Positions 49,001-61,084 of a stretch of DNA of 64,000 bases are shown in pieces. Position 1 is the stretch's first letter. Every line of letters starts with the position of its first letter. Made by a program: the position numbers and the translations under genes. The notes beneath the pieces were generated by a model. That model saw nothing but the letters and a program-made list of their open reading frames with translations. It did no database searches and had not been told where the DNA came from. Source of the DNA: Caenorhabditis elegans (taxonomy: Eukaryota; Nematoda; Chromadorea; Rhabditida; Rhabditidae); the NCBI RefSeq assembly GCF_000002985.6, contig NC_003279.8, forward strand, positions 6,324,001 to 6,388,000, given 5' to 3'.

Positions 49001-52000
49001 TACATATGGCTTGATCTGTGTGTATTATACATCTAAGTCGTTTAGCACTCAGATCATGTAGACAAATGACTTACTGAATTTATTTTGGAAGTTGGTTACT
49101 GTAAACTCGTTTTTTTTGCAAGAAAAAAATTGGTTTTTTGTTGATAGATGTTCATGAAAAAATATAGTTTTTTCGATGCTTCAATGATATTATCGAAAAA
49201 ATACGATCGCACAAATTTCTAATAATTTATTTTTGATCTACCTGTTGAACTTGACTCCGCCCCCAATCTTGTTGCCGTTGTTATTTTGCTGTGGCTGTAT
49301 TGTCGAAGGAAGGGGAGGAGCCTATTCAACAAGGTAGATCAAAAATAAATTATGAGAAAATTGTGCGATCGTATTTTTTCGATAATATGACATATCCTGT
49401 GTTTCGTAATCCAACATTTTTTTCTAATTTCTATGTTTATTTAAGGTTTTTGTGTTCGGTCATCGGATGTGTGCTTATTACAGAATTGTTGTATGGGAAT
49501 CTCAAAATCTCTCAGTTTCCTATAATTTTCGGATTTTTTTTCGTGAATACCAATTTCAACAGCTGAACAAATCCCTTATAAGCGAACGCTGGTTATTGCT
49601 TCTTTTTCGAAACATCTCGCGACATTGTAAATACAATTGGTTCAAAAAAAAATTGAATTTTAAAAGCACCAAATTGGGACCGAGTAGGCAAGCACATTGT
49701 CAATATGTTAATGTAGAATTTTTTAATGCCGATTCTAATTGTAAGGGCAATTCCATCCTGTATATCTATCATGATTGCCTGCGATCTGGTTCTTCTCGCC
49801 CTACCTGCTAACTAAGTTCATTTCCCTCCCACATTTCCGAAGAAATCCAACAGACAAAATGCTTTACGTGCAGTTTCGTCAAGTTTCTTTTTCCTACCGC
49901 CTATCTCTCTGCACTTCTATTAGTGATTTCGCGGGTTTTCTTCCTCTAGAGATGAACACACAGAGCGTTTGTTGGTGTTTTTCTGATTTCTTTTCTCCTC
50001 CTTCCGATCTCGTCAATAGGAGGTTGTAGTAAAGGTTAGAGACTAGGAAAGATGGATCAACTCAGCTGTTTTGAAGTTTTGAAGTTATGTTTGTGCAGTT
50101 CCAATCTTTCTGTGAGGGATAACTTTTCTTTTTAGAAGGAATACCTACCACAAAATACGTTTTTTTTTAATTTTACGAGTTCCGTTTGTATTTATTACCC
50201 TTTGAATCTAGTTTTACTTCAGAAAACTTCCAAAATTTGTAAATTTTCATAATAATATAACTTTACCTACTACAAAAAATTGTCGACATGAACATCCGTT
50301 CTTGTTGCCTACTTGAAAGTTCGTTTGTACTAGAACTTCTCTCTGATTGCATTAAGATCTGGCATGTTTCGATGGTTGATAGTAATGTTACATATGTGTG
50401 AAATAACTTCACAAACTACTTTGCCAATAACTTGTGTGTGTTCTCTTTTTTGAATCATCCGCTTTGAAAAAATGTATATTTTAGCACTTTCGACCTTTTA
50501 TCTATCAATTTTTGAGACTATCGTGATAGCCTATGTGTCAATTTCGCTTTCTTTTTTATCATCTGTAATAAATATTACATGAATAGAAATTCAAAACGTC
50601 AGATGATCGAATTTCGGTTCAAAAATTTTTGTCGTCATGTGAAAACTAGCAACAAAAAAGGGCTAACATTTTTGATTAATCAAGAAAAACTTCCGCCTAT
50701 CTGTTATCGAGTCATATTCGTTTCGAAAAAAAAAACGAATTCAATTTCTGCATTTTTAGCAGAAATGCATAATAATATGAAAAGACAAATCTGCCATGTT
50801 GGGTCAACTTTGGCATGTGTGTCAATATCGGCACACTTGGATTTCGTTTTTTTTGTGTTGTGTTTTCAACTGTTTTGGGATTGTGGGCGATTGGCAATGT
50901 GCGATGAATGGCAGGCACGCATACACAACGCAACAAACAGTTTCATTCTTGCATTCCTTTGTTTTCTCGCCGCCAATCTGAGCGGATAAAGGCACATCAT
51001 AAAGCCACACGTGGCTCGAGTTTGCTCACCTGAATCGTAGGGCGAGAGACGATTTGCCAGTCAGTGCGCACACCCATTCGACACCTCCTTTCACAGCTGC
51101 TGCTTTTATTGGGATTTAGGAATAATTGTTTCAAAACTATCTAGTTTTTTTTTCGAAATAAGTTAGTTAAATTCAAGAAATGAAGGAAATGAGAGAATTT
51201 TTACATTTAAAAATGCAATAACGGGCTAATATAATAGATACTTCTCTCTGTTCCAACATTTGAATATTTGATTTTAAAATATGAGAAGTGTTCCTAGTTG
51301 ATCATTGCCTCTTGTCGATGATATGCAAATGTAATTTATTTTTTCCCTCTTTACGCATTTGCACATTTAAACACACACAGATAGACGGTGAGAAACTGGT
51401 CTGTTTTCTGTTCTTTGCGTTGCTCCTCCTCGAGCGCAATTTTCTTGTCATTGTCTATCTCTCTTTCACCGACTGGACCGTCGATGACTATCGATGACGA
51501 CTTTCGGAAAGAAACATCGGAAAATGAGAAAAAAGTTTAGGGAGGATACAGGGGAGAACACTTTTTTCTTAACAGCCAACTTTTATTGACAAATGCCGAG
51601 TAATCTCAGGCTGGGGGAATTATTAAAGATACCGGTAGAAATGTAGTTGTACCATATTTTTCCAATACGGTGATTATGCTCTTATGCTGAAAATTTTTTG
51701 CTTAAGGGACACCCGGCTGAACTATTCTATAAATTAAATCGATGTTATTGTGTTTCCGGAGAAAATAAGTATATTTCAACGTTATCATCAATTTTCTTGT
51801 TTCCTATCTTGCCATTTCCATGTTGCTTTTTCCTCTCGTAGCTTTTGAATTTTTGTTATCTGATTACGTGCGTTTTTTGAAACATTTGACGTGATGATTC
51901 GATTGTCTTTGTTTTAGTGCACATTAATCGAGTGAAATGGAACGGTTGTTCGAAATATTTTTCAGCTTCAGAAATTTATTGCATTTCGAAGCTATAAGTT

Positions 52001-55000
52001 TCACGTTTAAGTACAAAATTTACTTCTAGAAGGCTCAAAAACCTTTTTCAAAAATAAACACTGAAATATCGAATCTCCATTGCTCAAGGTTACGGTAGAG
52101 TCAATGTTGAATATTCTTGAAAGTCTCAAGAATTTTTTCTCACCGTTGAAATTAAAAAAAAAAACTCAAAAATGTTCCTGGTGTAATTTATTAATTTTGT
52201 TGAAAATATTTAGTAATATTAATTTAACTTTTTCAAAAAATGTTTCGCAAAGTTTCTGGTGACACATAATTTAATTTTTCCTCGTTTTCCTGAATATTTC
52301 ACTCCAGTCAATCGCTGTTCGTTCTTTTTATCATTTCACTCAAGATCTTTGATTATTCTCTTTCATTTAAATTTTTTGGAGTTTGTTGTTGGCGTCGGCA
52401 TGTCGATTGTCGATAATCCAATCAGTTTTACCGCTTTCACTTTTTCTTTCTTTTACTGTGAATATTGACACTTGTTGGTCCGACCCGTCAATTTCCTCTA
52501 TCTCTTTTTGGTCTCTCATGTCCATTTTTATTGCTTGATGACCACCTCTCTTCATCATTGAGCCTGGTTTCTTTTTCAACTGCTTGCTGGTTTTACTTTC
52601 TTGCCGCCATTAATTTCATTATTTTCATTACCTTTAATTTCAATAATTTTGGCTTTTATAGAACCTAAATTCGATCAATTAGCGTGTGCTGCAGCCATGC
52701 CACTCTCTACGGGTTCTATCGATTCTGGTTTTTTCGGGTGTACCACTAATGATTCTTTAAAGAAGGGTGACATTGAAGATCCTCAAAAAACAACTCCCCT
52801 TTCCATGACTGACGAAGAGGAAACATTTTCAACATCCTCATCAGGGTTTTCTCAAAGTTCTGCGCCACCACTTGGCGATGCAATTCTTTCTTCATCGAAT
52901 TCAACCTCGTCCTACTTGACTCTTAATTCTGGTGCATATCCCAGAAAACACAGAACACGTGTTCGACGTTCGAATCGTAAGCTGAAGCGCCTTCCACAGA
53001 ACATGTCAATGAGATTCGAGTCTTCTTCATTGTTTTCAAACACCCTAACCGAATCACTCGAAACCGCGTCGTGCTGTGTGTCTGTTGCAGGAAGTAGCAG
53101 AAGCTCATTGTCTTCCTCATCCAACTCTGCAAATGCATCTTACGATGATATGGTCATTCGTCTCTATTTCTATTTCAAGTCTCTTCTAATCGCTATTAAT
53201 CATCAGAAAATGATTTGCGAAAGCATAGCATACCTCGTTAAAGATTTTGATGCTCGGTGGGGTAATTCGGGAGTTCGAAAGAAGGCTTGTGACCCCAAAG
53301 GTTGTTTGGCTCCAATTTATACATCTTCTCGAAACACCGATGGTGGCTTGGATAAAAAACTCGTGAAACCTGCCAATTTCCCAATGTGCTGGGCTGTACC
53401 TCAACCGGCAATTTTCTATCAGTTGATGGCCATTGATGTGGTGGAGTATATCAAGTTTTTAGAACGGTTAGAAATTAGTGAAATTGTCTGAAAATTTGTT
53501 ATTTTTCCATATAGTCATTAACCAAACTATCTTTATTTTTAGAATTTCTCCACAACTGAAGACACAACAACAGTCTCCTGGAATTCCGATTCAAAATGAA
53601 GCAGAAGCGTCGGCAGTAATGAAAGCAATGAGATCATTTCAGTTTCATAATTGGCCGCAGATGTCACATGGATCCTATTGTGAATACTTTAATCAATATC
53701 TAGTTCGTTAATAACATTTCTGTTGCAGATCCAATGCCATATCATCTGGAAAATCAAATGAGACCTATGAAAAGTGGAGATCAGCTTCCGTTAAATCAGC
53801 AAAACCACAATTTGTCAGGGTTTCCAGCGTTCGTCGGAAAGGTTCATCATTCAGAACAGGAGTGCGCGGCAATCTGAAGTTTCCGGAAATCGGCAACATC
53901 GACAATTGCCGGTTTTGGAAATTTTCGGCAATATCGAAAATTGCCGGTTTCGGAAATTTTCGGCAATATCGAAAATTGCCGGTTTTGGAAATTTTCGGTG
54001 ATCGGCAATATCGACAATTGCCGGTTTTGGAAATTTTCGGCAATTTCGGCAGTTGGCGGCTTTGAAAATTTTCGGCAATCGGCAATATCGACAATTGCCG
54101 GTTTTGGAAATTTTCGGCAATATCGAAAATTGCCGGTTTTGGAAATTTTCGGTAATCGGCAATTTCGGCAGTTGCCGGTTTTCGAAATTTTCGGTAATCG
54201 GCAATATCGACAATTGCCGGTTTTGGAAATTTTCGGCAATTTCGGCAGTTGCCGGGTCTGGAAATTTTCGACAATCGGCTATTTCGGCAGTTGCCGGTTT
54301 CGGAAATTTTCGGTAATCGGCAATATCGACAATTGCCGGTTTTGGAAATTTTCGGCAATTTCGGCAGCTGCCGGTTTTGGAAATTTTCGGCAATCAGCTA
54401 TTTCGGCATTTGCCGAAAATTCAATTGCCACGCACCTCTGATTCAGAACTATACTTTTTCATTAATTTATATTGGTTTGCCGATTGCGGAATTTAAGTAT
54501 TGAATTTTCAGAGTTCTCTTGTTGGATCATCCTTGAATACCCGCAACAGCAGCGAAGCTGATCCGGAGGAGATGCCGAGGATTATGGAAAAATTGGACGA
54601 TGAGGTGACTGGAGCTGATCATGACAAGACGATCGATGAAAACAGAAGACGGATTCACAAGTCACAGGAACCACGAATCGGGACGGAGGAGAAGGCTTTG
54701 AACGGTTAGTTTTCTATTTAAAAAAATTCAAAATAATTTCAATAACGTAATCTTTTTTCTCGCCGCGAACTTATCGTAGTATCTACCGTACTCTTCACCG
54801 ACTGCCATGGTTTGCTCATTGTGAGATACCTTATGGGAAATTACGATATTCATTGTTTCATAGATACGACATAGATTTAACTAAGTTGTAAAAGTGGACA
54901 ACATCATCCCCATTGCACCAATATTGGTAATGTGAAATTTTCGAATTTTCTTAGTTTCGTTGTTTGTTTTGGTGTACTGTCAGTAGTTGCTTTTTACCGT

Positions 55001-58000
55001 AACTCTATTATCCGTAGATTTCCCAAATAGGAATTTCTAGCTTCTCTTGCCTTCACCACTGTTTGCCTGTACTATCCTGTCCTCTGCTTCTCCTCAATCG
55101 GCACAATGTCTTTGAATCACAAACTGATTGCCGTCTCTCCATTGTCTTTATTCCTCGTTGTCTACCACTCTCTATGATTTGTCATACTCTTACGATTTTG
55201 TCTACCGTTTCTCTCAGTTGTCGCGTTTTCTCTAATGTCTCTCGTTCTAGGTTCGTTACTCGCTTCCTCGCTATTGCGCCTTCGCACCACGACAATTTTC
55301 CGCACTTTATGTTGCGATTTCGAACGTTTTTATCCTTTTTCTCAGTTGGCACATGTCCAAAATATTCAAACTGCATATTTTTGGATTCAGTTAGTTCTAA
55401 TTGACATATCTATAAAGGCTTTTCATGTTTTTACGCATTCAATTAACCGTGAAAATTGGTTTTAGGCCAGACTAAAATGTACCTAAATTTTGGAAAAACT
55501 TGAAATTTAGTCAATCTTTTTCAAAGCTAATTATAGGTATCATGAGAGCACTTGGATATTGTTTTTGATAAAAATATAATTATACTAATCAGTTTTTAAA
55601 CCGTTCAAAGCAACTTTTGATTTCTTTCTTCGTTAAAAAATACTTAGAAAACGGGTAGGATGATGTAACCTGAAGAAAATTGAGCAGTTTAATAATTTTA
55701 CTCACGTTCTCGTGATTCTAAAAATTTTAACCAAAGTTATTGAAGGGGGAACCTCAAAATTTTAGTGTAGTATTCTCCTCCAATTTCTTCTTATGCGCTT
55801 TCCGCCTTGTTTTGGACGTCTTCTCAGGAGGTTGCGTATTAATTTTGAAACCAAAAATATTGATGAACTCTTGAAAGTATTGTCTTGTGATTGGCATCTA
55901 ATTGACTCATGGCTAGTCGTACTCTTCTCTTGTCGTATTTGTTGACTAAAATGTTTCATGAGTGTGTATATCTGTGTGTGGAATGATCTCTATTGCACAT
56001 TAATAAAAATGCCTGCCTAGAAATTAGGTTTAAAAGTTGAATATCTATCAGGCTATCAATTAGCTTTTACATTAGCATCTATGATACACTAGTTTCTCAA
56101 CATAAACACATTTTTCTTGTATAAACAATTACTCAGTTTTTTTCTTTTGATAGCGTACTATAGCCTGCCTGCTCTTCCTATCCTATAGAATATATCCGTT
56201 TTGTTTCTCTTTTTATACGAATAAGTATTTCAGCTGAGAAATAAGGACGAAATATTTTGTAAGTTTGATTTACTGTTAAAGAACAAACTTATATTTCCAA
56301 AAAATCTTAGTCACATGCAAAATGTTTCTAGGTGTACTGACTGACTAATTTTCAGATTTTGAGAGTAGCCGAATTTTGCGAATAGCTTAAAATTTAGTTT
56401 GTCTGTTCCTATTTTACAAATCTTGTTACAGTAGTAATTTTCATGTAGAAAACGATGCATGTCCTCCACAGTAGAAGAGCGCAGGGCCACCGAATACATT
56501 TTCTTCTCGTCACCTGGTCTTCGCTGTGCCCTTTGCTTTTTTCTGTCATTCCGTTGCTTTGGCCGTCCGCTTGGGCCACACACACATATGTATGTGTGTT
56601 CCTGTCCTTTTTTTCACTCTCTTTTTTCTTTTTATTCGCTCTTCATCGGTGGTTTCTTCTACTTTTTTAGTCGTTACCTTCGTAGATTTCCTTTTCCTTT
56701 GTGTGCATAACGCTAAGTTTATTCAGATGGCCTTTCGAGACATTAGGCCGTTTTTGAGTTATGATACATTTACGTCTTAAAATCGTCTATTGGAGCTGCG
56801 TTAGCATAATTTGTATAAAATTTCAAAAAATCATAATAAATTCCCATCTTTTTGAATCTGCACAAATGTCATATGTTCATCACATTTCGATCATTCACAT
56901 GTTCCTTTTTTCGTTCCCTGTAAACGCAGATTTATGATTTTGTTGACGACCTCCCTCTCAGTGAGAGAAAAATACAACAAAAAGCATGAGGTGAGAAGCA
57001 TCAGATGATGCACGTGACTTTACTTTTTCTCATTGTTCGTTCCCGCAGTTTTGAATGATAGACTGATGAAGGATATGATGATCTAGATTACGCTGTTTGA
57101 ATGGGGTTTCTCCTATTAACAAGTTAGATGACCGTCAATGTTATGTTGGCGGCCATCCAACTATTTCTCTAGTGAACAGGTGGTCAACCCATGATCTCGA
57201 TTCAATTACCCGATTTTACATTGGAATTTCACTATTGATTATGTGAAATCCTAAGCTCATGTATCTGTTTCCATCAAAATAACCACATCATTTACTTCTT
57301 TCTTGATTTTCAATATTCTATTTTCTTATAACCTCCGATCCTCCACTTTCGTGATCCTCTTTTATTTCTATTCATTTTAGTAGGCCGTAATTGAGACCTG
57401 ACGAATGAGCTAACTATTGACGTGATAGTCAAAATGCCGTCATCAATTATATGCGACGTGTCGCATGAAGGAGAAGCATCCGGGGGACCATCACCCTCCT
57501 CACGGATATCCAACGGGTTCAGCCATACCGTGTGTGACCTGCACCATAATTTTCCGATTGTTAAAAATCGAAGAAAATATCATAACTCAATATCGACACA
57601 GTCATCTTCATCCACCACAACATCTCTGGAAAGGATTTCCACATCGACGTGTACTTCAACATCTTCTTCTGCGTCCGACGCGATAATATCAAGAGCAGAA
57701 AAAGATGTGCAGACATTTTTGGTTTCCGATGAATCAACTACAGGAGATCATGAAGAAGAAGAAGAAGACGATGAAGATGGAGATGATGAATCCGATCATA
57801 ATGACTATGATTACGAAGATGACGGAGAAAGATCAGAACATGATCATGAACAAACTGATAATGACGATGATGAAGATGAGATAGAACCTTTTGTCTCGTC
57901 CTGGTGCTTTGCAATGGGAACTCAGCGATCGGTGATGAGCTCAGTTGGAGAGAAAGCGCCAAAATCAAATGTTAAGTCGATGGAAGATTGGGAGTTGGAT

Positions 58001-61000
58001 GTTGTTGAACGAGCACACAGAGAAAGTCATCTTGCCGAGCTGTATGCTGACTTGTCGTGGAGGTTCTATACACATCCGCCAACCTCATTTTGTCTTGCTC
58101 GAGTCTTTTTGCGCCATGGGTTAACTGGGAATGAGGGTGTTTCTTCTTGGAGTGAGTTATACGCGTTATTAAATGGTGTTAAAAATAGGCAAAATATCAT
58201 AGAAATTAATAATATTTTTCTATTTTAATAAATATTTATTTTCAGAGCTTCCACGCAAAGCAAACCGTCGAAACTCGTCATGTTCCTCAATATCATCCGT
58301 ATCCGAAAGTTCATCGCCATCTGCTCTCGATGAATCTACTCTGACCAAGATTCTTCCAACTGACAATTTCCGTGGAGGACGAGGATTCGCATCGCCATCT
58401 CCACCTACATCTCTTCTTTCCGAGCCACTCTCTAGGATGGACGTTGTCAGTTTATTTTTGTTGTCGATTTGCCGGAAATTTTCAATTCCGACAATTTGCC
58501 TGTTTGCCGATTTGCCGGAAATATTTAGAGGGATTTTTTATAAGACGGAAAAAAATTTTTCGGCAAATTGTGGTATTGCGCATTTTTTTTTTGGAAATAT
58601 CAGAAACTGCCTTTTTGAAATTTTTTCTCGTTTTCTTTATTTAGTCATTTTCATAGAATTTGCTTGCTTTCAAAATATTCAAAAAAATGTGCAAAAAAAG
58701 TGCAATTTGCCAATTGCCGGTTTTCCGGCAAATCGAACATTTTCCGGTTTGCCGAGTTGCCGGAAATTTGAATTCCGACATTTTGCCGATTTTCAAGAAG
58801 TTTGAATTCCGGCAATTTACCGATTTGCCGGAATTTTTCAATTCCGGCAATTTTCCGATTTGCCAGAAATTTGAATTCCGGCAATTCGCCGATTTGCCAG
58901 AAAAAATCATTTGCTGCCCACCCCTGCTGTCTCTCTATGATAAGTTTTATTAATTTTTTCCTGTTTCAGCTCAGCGAGAAAATTTGGGATTATCACAACA
59001 AGGTGTCTCAAACTGACGAAATGCTCCAAAGAAAGCTACATCTTCGTGATATGCTCTATACTGCAATCAGTCCTGTTTTCCCACGTTAGTTACAGTGAAT
59101 TAAATTCAATTTTTTATAATCTTTTTTTCAGTATCCGGACTATACGTTGTCGGTTCATCACTTAATGGTTTTGGTAACAACTCATCTGACATGGATCTTT
59201 GCCTGATGATCACTAACAAAGATCTGGATCAGAAGAACGACGCAGTTGTCGTTCTAAATCTCATACTTTCCACTTTGCAATACGAGAAATTTGTGGAAAG
59301 TCAGAAGCTCATTTTGGCAAAAGTTCCCATTCTTCGGATAAACTTTGCTGCACCTTTTGATGATATAACTGTTGATCTGAATGCGAATAATTCGGTTGCT
59401 ATTAGAAATACCCATTTATTGTGCTACTATTCGTCATGTAAGTTCTCTAATACTTAAATTCAAAATATGGATCAATATTGAAAAGTACTGAAAATTGATG
59501 AAAATGCTTTACAGATGACTGGCGAGTACGGCCGTTGGTATCAGTTGTGAAGGAGTGGGCAAAACGGAAAGGGATTAACGATGCAAACAAATCGAGTTTT
59601 ACAAGTTATTCTCTTGTTTTAATGGTTATTCACTTCTTGCAATGTGAGTTTAGTTTTGTTTTTTTTTCTAAATTCTTAAAAAATTCAGTTTTAATTTCAA
59701 AAAATATGACAATCAGGCATACTGTAAAATTTAATTTTACAGGCGGCCCGACAAAAGTTTTACCAAATTTGCAACAATCTTATCCAAATCGATTCTCGAA
59801 CAAAGTTGATGTTCGCACATTGAATGTTACGATGGCACTTGAAGAAGTAGCTGATGATATTGATCAATCACTTTCTGAAAAGACGACACTCGGAGAGCTT
59901 CTTATTGGATTCCTTGATTATTACGCAAATGAGTTCAATTATGATCGTGATGCCATCTCGATTCGGCAAGGAAGACGTGTAGAAAGGGCTGCACTTGCTG
60001 TTCGTCCAAAAATACATTCGAATAGTGAAGGAGACAAAGAGACACCTCCACCATCATCATCTGCATCGACTTCTTCCATCCACAATGGAGGTACTCCAGG
60101 AATCCCAATGCATCATTCCATTTCAAATCCCCACTTCTGGCGGTCTCAATGGCGTTGCGTGTGTATAGAAGAACCGTTCACTAATTCGAATACAGCACAC
60201 TCGATATATGACGAAATGGTATTTGAAGCAATCAAAAAAGCATTCCGTGAAGCTCATGGAGAGTTGCAACATAATCATGATTTGGATAAATTGATGGAGT
60301 GTGAACCTATAAAGGCATCCACAACCAACACAGGGTTAGTGGTAATTATTTTAGACTACATTTTTTTTATAAAATGTGATTTTAAATTTTTTTAAAGCTT
60401 GTTTCATGAAGTTCATAAAACCTTATTAATTTCAGAGCTGCTGTCTTTGCCGCCACCTATGAAGGTGAACGTCCTTTGGCTCAACAACCTAATACGATTG
60501 CGTGTGCTAGTCTTCGTGTCTTGAATTCTATTCCTGTTTCATCTGGTCCAGGACACTATCACTACCAACAACAATCCAATCAGAATCTGTCACGACCACA
60601 ACGACCAGGAAGTAACCAAGGATACCAAATGGTAAGCTTCAGATCCATTTTCAACGCATCTCCATTATATTTTTAGAATAATAATCGTGGGTTCAACGGC
60701 AACAATCAGCAGCAACATCAAAATCGGCGATCATTCAACAATCAGTCATCATCGAATCCAGGAAACGGATCTACTGGACCACGATCTTCAAGATCTAATG
60801 AAAACGTCAGAGACTCGTCACGTCAACAGAACAGTCAGAAAGGAAGTTCGGGAGTGTCTGTTTCTAAGGAGAACGTGGCAAGTACGACCGGAGTCCCAGT
60901 AGACAAGAAGCAGCAAAATTCAAATAGGAAAGACGACGGGTTTGTTTTTTTTTTTTTTGAATTGGAAAGTTAAAATTTTTTTTTCAGAAATAGAACGAAA

Positions 61001-61084
61001 CGGTCACCGATGGTGCAATCACCAGAACCAGCTAAAACAAAGTCGGAAAAAACTCCGATGGCATCATCAAATGTATCTCAATGA
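46029..61084 (+). CDS. gld-2: Cytoplasmic poly(A) polymerase GLD-2 catalytic subunit (long form)
   Basis: I assembled 19 exons: 46029-46068, 46174-46362, 46410-46533, 46585-46655, 46757-46988, 47199-47329, 47378-47506, 47560-47644, 53543-53679, 53729-53841, 54512-54704, 58246-58445, 58970-59084, 59132-59437, 59515-59643, 59743-60334, 60436-60631, 60677-60939 and 60988-61084. All phases agree and the sum is 1113 residues, the length I recall for GLD-2. The N-terminal half is disordered and Gln/Asn/Ser/Pro-rich. The catalytic core starts near LSEKIWDYHN (549), with GSS at 594-596, metal Asp606 and Asp608 (SSDMDLC) and a third Asp668 (ITVDLN). The C-terminus is Asn/Gln/Arg-rich. GLD-2 has no RNA-binding domain and acts with partners such as GLD-3 and RNP-8 to extend poly(A) tails in the germline. 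Confidence 0.95.
47645..52696. other. First part of a large gld-2 intron (47645-53542)
   Basis: The intron is nearly 6 kb, unusually long for this genome. This part contains a foldback element at 49187-49388 and long pyrimidine runs near 50.0 and 52.3-52.6 kb. No other gene was supportable. The sequence just before 52697 may act as an internal promoter for the alternative first exon. Confidence 0.6.
49187..49388. repeat. 202-bp foldback element in gld-2 intron
   Basis: ATATTATCGAAAAAATACG at 49187 is matched by CGTATTTTTTCGATAATAT ending at 49388. Pairing continues inward through GATCTACCTGTTGAA against TTCAACAAGGTAGATC, giving arms of roughly 65-80 bp. The core is a GC-richer segment containing CTCCGCCCCC. 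It looks like a miniature inverted-repeat transposable element. Confidence 0.85.
52697..53466 (+). CDS. gld-2: gld-2 alternative first coding exon, 257-residue N-terminus
   Basis: From the ATG at 52697 (MPLSTGSIDSGFF) the frame stays open to a donor GTTAGA after GAACG at 53466, phase 2. That is the phase needed to join shared exon 53543, where the acceptor TTTTTAG gives RISPQLK. The resulting protein would be 1036 residues, replacing the first 334 residues of the long form. The exon encodes a Ser-rich region, a basic cluster RKHRTRVRRSNRKLKR, and a folded-looking part (YDDMVIRLYFYFKSLL, FPMCWAVPQPAIFYQLM). An acceptor-like TTTTATAG at 52662 could receive a spliced leader. The alternative is an unspliced frame ending nine codons further on. 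Confidence 0.7.
53858..54440. mobile_element. 583-bp GCCGG-minisatellite element with 9-bp target-site duplication
   Basis: ATTCAGAAC occurs at 53849-53857 and again at 54441-54449, directly flanking the element. The ends are imperfect inverted repeats: AGGAGTGCGCGGCAAT on the left and ATTGCCACGCACCTCTG on the right. The inside is a tandem array of about 35- and 42-bp units of the type CAATTGCCGGTTTTGGAAAT, differing by a GGTAATC spacer. A 9-bp duplication suggests a Mutator-like (MULE) transposase. No transposase gene is present. It sits 16 bp after the donor of gld-2 intron 53842-54511. The array creates long spurious frames on both strands. Confidence 0.88.
54705..57433. other. gld-2 intron, region before the acidic alternative exon
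   Basis: This is non-coding, AT-rich sequence with pyrimidine tracts (55.0-55.3 and 56.5-56.7 kb). The stretch before 57434 carries an acceptor-like CATTTTAG ending at 57380, where an internally initiated transcript could be trans-spliced. No independent gene is seen. Confidence 0.55.
57434..58151 (+). CDS. gld-2: gld-2 alternative first coding exon, acidic 240-residue N-terminus
   Basis: From the ATG at 57434 (MPSSIICDVSHEGEASG) the frame runs to a donor GTGAGT at 58152, phase 1, joining shared exon 58246 (acceptor ATTTTCAG) to read KLPRKANRRN. The product would be 871 residues. The long form skips this exon, because exon 54704 also ends in phase 1 and joins 58246 directly. The exon has Ser/Thr-rich runs, then a very acidic block (EEEEEDDEDGDDESDHND), and ends in a helical part (MEDWELDVVERAHRESHLAELYADLSWRFY). 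An acceptor at 57380 upstream fits a separate trans-spliced start. Confidence 0.7.
58465..58925. repeat. Second GCCGG-type repeat element in gld-2
   Basis: Units such as TTTGCCGGAAATTTGAATTCCG repeat imperfectly across the intron 58446-58969, with a unique AT-rich middle (about 58540-58700). The right end ATTTGCTGCCCACCCCT is a degraded version of the terminal sequence at 54424-54440. No left terminal repeat or target duplication is clear. It starts about 20 bp after a splice donor, like the 53.9-kb element. Confidence 0.7.

Noticed and set aside
53765..54503. Long overlapping reading frames on both strands rich in PKISKTGNCRYCR or FGNIENCRFWKF repeats
   Set aside because: They are translations of the GCCGG minisatellite. 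The unit lacks stops in several frames, and the array sits inside a gld-2 intron flanked by a target-site duplication.
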